Shown in pieces: positions 61,645 to 64,000 of a DNA stretch of 64,000 bases; the stretch's first letter is position 1; the number at the start of each line of letters is the position of its first letter. Position numbers and translations under genes: made by a program. Under the pieces are notes generated by a model. The model searched no databases and was not told the origin of the DNA. It saw only the letters and a program-made list of their open reading frames with translations. Location of the stretch: NCBI GenBank assembly GCA_041395665.1, contig JAWLAB010000002.1, forward strand, positions 248,001 to 312,000. Direction: 5' to 3'. Origin of the DNA: Pseudomonadales bacterium. Lineage in GTDB: Bacteria > Pseudomonadota > Gammaproteobacteria > Pseudomonadales > UBA7239.

Positions 61645-61767
61645 CGCGGGCTCCCCGGCAGCAGAACTGCAGTTGGCGCGGCATTCTACAGTAAACTACT
61701 TCGGATTTGTCTCCGCGATTCGATGAATTCATCCTATTTGCGTATTTTTTACTGGATAAAACAACCA

Positions 61768-62535
61768 ATGACACCGCAACAACACTGGCAACAATTTCTT
61801 ATGGCGGTGATGTTTCTCACACGCCTGCCTGTGGCGCGCTGGGTGCGGCACGATGCCACCTTGCAGCTAGGCATGGCGCGCTGGTTTCCTGCTGTCGGCT
61901 GGCTGGTGGGCGGCATTGCTGCGCTGCTGTTATGGCTGAGCGCACACCTTCTGCCTTGGGTGCCTGCGGTGATTCTCGCGACGGCTTTGACCATTCTGCT
62001 CACTGGCGCTTTTCACGAGGATGGCTTTGCTGATATGTGCGACGCTTTTGGCGGCGGCTGGGAGAAAGAGCAGGTGCTGCGCATCATGAAAGACTCGCGC
62101 CTCGGCACCTACGGCACGCTCGGCTTGGGACTGATGTTAGCCAGCAAAATCAGTCTGTTAGCGCAATTGCCGCTGTTCACGGCGCTGTACGCGCTTGTCG
62201 CTGGTCATGTGCTCGGCCGCGCCACCGCCACCTCGTTACTGCTCAGCTTGCCCTATGTGCGCGACACCGAAGATGCACAAGCCAAATCACCGCCCGCCCA
62301 CTTCGACAGCTCTGCTTTGCTATTCACTCTACTCACTGCCGCACCTGCACTGCTCTTACTGCCGCTGCGTGCGTGGCTACCACTGCTGCTCGGTTTGTGG
62401 GTTGTGCGCAGTTGGGCGGCGTGGTACTACCGCAAGCGTATCGGCGGCTATACCGGCGACTGCTTGGGCGGCGCGCAACAGATAGCCGAGTTAGTGACAC
62501 TGATCGTCACAGCAATGGTCATCACACATTCTTAA
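61768..62535 (+). CDS. cobS: Adenosylcobinamide-GDP ribazoletransferase CobS
   Basis: CobS is the integral membrane enzyme that joins adenosylcobinamide-GDP and alpha-ribazole in the last steps of cobalamin synthesis. The protein of about 255 residues has six to seven helices, with VMFLTRLPVARWV near the start, TGAFHEDGFADMCDAFGGGW (conserved Asp/His) and MKDSRLGTYGTLGLGLM. YTGDCLGGAQQIAELVTL is near the C-terminus. ATG 61768 is chosen; the frame is open to 61606 but that part overlaps the divergent gene. No other cob genes are in view. It is divergent from the redox cluster, which has a corrinoid-linked protein. Confidence 0.93.
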   Translation: MTPQQHWQQFLMAVMFLTRLPVARWVRHDATLQLGMARWFPAVGWLVGGIAALLLWLSAHLLPWVPAVILATALTILLTGAFHEDGFADMCDAFGGGWEKEQVLRIMKDSRLGTYGTLGLGLMLASKISLLAQLPLFTALYALVAGHVLGRATATSLLLSLPYVRDTEDAQAKSPPAHFDSSALLFTLLTAAPALLLLPLRAWLPLLLGLWVVRSWAAWYYRKRIGGYTGDCLGGAQQIAELVTLIVTAMVITHS

Positions 62536-62546
62536 TTTAAGTAACG

Positions 62547-63716
62547 CTACGAGTTATCCAACAAGCGCCACAGATACAGCGAGGCAATACTGCGATACGG
62601 CTTCCAAGCTTCAGCGTACTGCGCCATCTGTTTGGGTGGAGGCAACTCGTTCAAATCATAGAGCTGCGCAATCGCTTTGCGGATTCCCAAATCATCGACG
62701 GGAAAAATATCTGCGCGTCCCAAATCAAAAATCAGATACATCTCTACGGTCCAGCGCCCCACGCCTTTTACCGCAGAAAAACAGCGCACCAACTGCTCGT
62801 CACTCATGGTTTTTACATCGGTTGATGACGGAAAAGAACCATCCAATACATGCTGCGCAAGGTCTTTGAGATAAGACACTTTCATGCTAGACAAACCTGC
62901 GCTGCGCAACACTTCATCAGGCAAAGCAAGCAAGGTTTTCGCACAAGGCTTACCGCGATTTGCAATCAAAGGCGCGACGCGCGCACGAATCGTCGCTGCC
63001 GCCTTATTGGATAATTGCTGCCCAACGATGGCATCAATAAATACTTCTAGCGGTTCAACATTAAGCTGCGGCTTAAATGAAAAATCACCGACTTGCTTGT
63101 GTAATTGATGAAAGATTTTGTCTTTTTTCAAATAGCGCAACCCAGCGCGCCATTGCGCAGCCGTCGTAATGTACTGCGGCTTTTCTATCGCGACACCTTC
63201 ACCCATCAATAACTGTTTTTTGGTCTCCACGCCGCCCTGTGCTGAAAAACCACCCAGTTTTCCTGACGCGGCAATGATGCGATGACAAGGAATAATTAAC
63301 GGCACAGGGTTTTTCCCCAGCGCCGTTCCCACCGCACGCACAGCCCCTGGCTTTTTAATACGCGCCGCCAATTCTGCGTAGCTGATCACTTCACCAGCTG
63401 GAATGCGTCGCGCTTCGTCATACACGGCTTGCATAAACGGCGTAGCTTTTTCAACCAACACAGGAATTGCCGAAAAGTCTTGTGATTTCCCATCGAGATG
63501 CAAAGCCACTTGTCGCATCAAACGCGCAACCCACACAGGCGTTTTTGCCGCAGGCAGATGCTGGCTCGTAGCTGTTTGCAACTCTTTTCGCATTCGCGTT
63601 GGCGCATCTTCAGGCAACAAAAAATGCGTTACACCCTGCTCACACCACGCAACACCACAATACTTTTTTGCTATCGGAAAAATCTGCCACTGCTGTTGTA
63701 ACAACTTTGTAGGCAT
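62547..63716 (-). CDS. Fused O6-alkylguanine-DNA alkyltransferase / 3-methyladenine DNA glycosylase
   Basis: This is a 389-residue DNA-alkylation repair protein made of two enzymes. Residues about 1-175 are an Ogt-type methyltransferase with RRIPAGEVISYAELAARI, AVRAVGTALGKNPVPLIIPC and the acceptor Cys in PCHRI. Residues about 185-389 are an AlkA-type HhH-GPD glycosylase with VGQQLSNKAAATI, the hairpin KGVGRWTVEMYLIF and the catalytic Asp in FPVDDLGIRKAI. It could repair both O6-alkylguanine and N3-alkyladenine. The Ada regulatory domain is lacking. The ATG at 63716 fits. This fusion order is less usual. Confidence 0.9.
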   Translation of the reverse strand: MPTKLLQQQWQIFPIAKKYCGVAWCEQGVTHFLLPEDAPTRMRKELQTATSQHLPAAKTPVWVARLMRQVALHLDGKSQDFSAIPVLVEKATPFMQAVYDEARRIPAGEVISYAELAARIKKPGAVRAVGTALGKNPVPLIIPCHRIIAASGKLGGFSAQGGVETKKQLLMGEGVAIEKPQYITTAAQWRAGLRYLKKDKIFHQLHKQVGDFSFKPQLNVEPLEVFIDAIVGQQLSNKAAATIRARVAPLIANRGKPCAKTLLALPDEVLRSAGLSSMKVSYLKDLAQHVLDGSFPSSTDVKTMSDEQLVRCFSAVKGVGRWTVEMYLIFDLGRADIFPVDDLGIRKAIAQLYDLNELPPPKQMAQYAEAWKPYRSIASLYLWRLLDNS

Positions 63717-63804
63717 TTTTATGCTCCGTTACGCTGAAAACGAATCGTATGCTACGACAAGTCGATAGATGACGCTTTCTGCATCCGCATGGTTAAATGG
63801 AAAG

Positions 63805-64000
63805 ATGCAACCTGTCATCACATCCTCAACACTCGCTTCGTCTGCCACATTGTCCGTCGTGATTCCTGTGTACGGCGCGTGGCAGGCTGCGCGCGTCATT
63901 CAAGCGCTGCTGCCGCTTGAACCACTAGAAATTTTGGTCTGTGATTCCAGCCCACAACCCACGCCATTGCCGAGTCACCCCTGCGTTCGTTTAATTCACC
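63805..64000 (+). CDS. GT2-family glycosyltransferase, N-terminal part (3' end outside window)
   Basis: From the ATG at 63805 the frame stays open to the end of the window and encodes LSVVIPVYGAWQAARVIQAL and PLEILVCDSSPQP, the nucleotide-binding start of a GT-A family 2 glycosyltransferase. Only about 65 residues are visible, so the substrate and family branch cannot be determined. A GGAAAG run directly precedes the ATG. It is divergent from the DNA repair fusion gene. Confidence 0.7.
   Translation, partial: MQPVITSSTLASSATLSVVIPVYGAWQAARVIQALLPLEPLEILVCDSSPQPTPLPSHPCVRLIH

Noticed and set aside
62037..62540. Second plus-strand frame overlapping cobS
   Set aside because: The Arg/His-rich translation lies wholly within cobS in another frame; cobS has the conserved motifs and membrane helices.
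1..64000. CRISPR arrays, IS elements, prophage genes, tRNA or rRNA genes
   Set aside because: I looked through the intergenic stretches and found no regularly spaced repeats, transposase or integrase frames, or cloverleaf/rRNA-like sequences.

Overview
The window looks like a chromosomal segment of a free-living aerobic gammaproteobacterium of the Pseudomonadales/Cellvibrionales type, at roughly 50 % GC judged by eye. The reasons are a complete dcw cell-division/cell-wall cluster with rnpB beside mraZ, the ubiE-ubiJ-ubiB ubiquinone set, rppH-ptsP, hslO, radA, and a GacA-type upstream activating site in front of a GGA-rich Rsm-like small RNA. I see no tRNA, rRNA, IS element, phage gene or CRISPR array. 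The genus cannot be fixed from the sequence alone.

Layout. 0-5 kb: 3' end of recN, an SGNH hydrolase, hslO, a DUF4124 protein with a YrfG-like nucleotidase, and a double-FHA membrane protein. 4.8-5.3 kb is AT-rich without a confident gene. 5.3-10.1 kb: rppH-ptsP, a small membrane protein, a minus-strand Rsm/Csr-type sRNA, and radA. 10.2-13.0 kb: an AT-rich GT87-like membrane glycosyltransferase and a CHASE-GGDEF diguanylate cyclase. 13.1-17.2 kb: mrp and ppa, convergent with pgk-fba. 17.3-34.4 kb: the dcw cluster on the minus strand (mraZ, rsmH, ftsL, ftsI, murE, murF, mraY, murD, ftsW, murG, murC, ddlB, ftsQ, ftsA, ftsZ), mostly joined by overlapping start/stop codons. ftsA carries a 2-bp frameshift. 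34.6-34.9 kb: RNase P RNA. 35-42.7 kb: an acyl-CoA synthetase divergent from a GMC oxidoreductase, then a four-gene MacAB-like exporter. 42.8-48.1 kb: a PAP2 phosphatase, ubiB-ubiJ-ubiE, and a cytochrome P450 broken in a poly-A run. 48.1-51.8 kb: GT39-like and GT2 glycosyltransferases (the GT2 has a G10 tract), yicC, a small 'virulence factor' family protein and a tiny acidic protein. 51.9-61.6 kb: a minus-strand redox and one-carbon region. 61.7-64 kb: cobS, a fused alkylguanine methyltransferase/3-methyladenine glycosylase, and the start of a GT2 gene.

How parts work together. The 52.7-61.6 kb block is the most unusual. A GltD-like iron-sulfur flavoprotein and a two-subunit 2-oxoacid:ferredoxin oxidoreductase lie upstream of an MTHFR C-terminal (MetV-like) iron-sulfur protein, a MetF-type methylenetetrahydrofolate reductase, a stand-alone MetH-activation-domain protein with a C-terminal Cys cluster, and purU. 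MetF plus PurU could carry methyl groups on tetrahydrofolate to formate, except for the FolD step, which is not in this window. The MetV-like protein could link that chemistry to iron-sulfur electron carriers, and the activation-domain protein points to a corrinoid partner. A 22-bp palindrome overlapping a promoter in front of the MetV-like gene suggests repressor control. The other strong regulatory signal is the Rsm-like sRNA at 8.4-8.6 kb with 12 GGA motifs and a perfect GacA box.

The two frameshifts (ftsA in a CA repeat, P450 in a homopolymer) are simplest to explain as sequencing error, since ftsA is normally essential, but they need checking.
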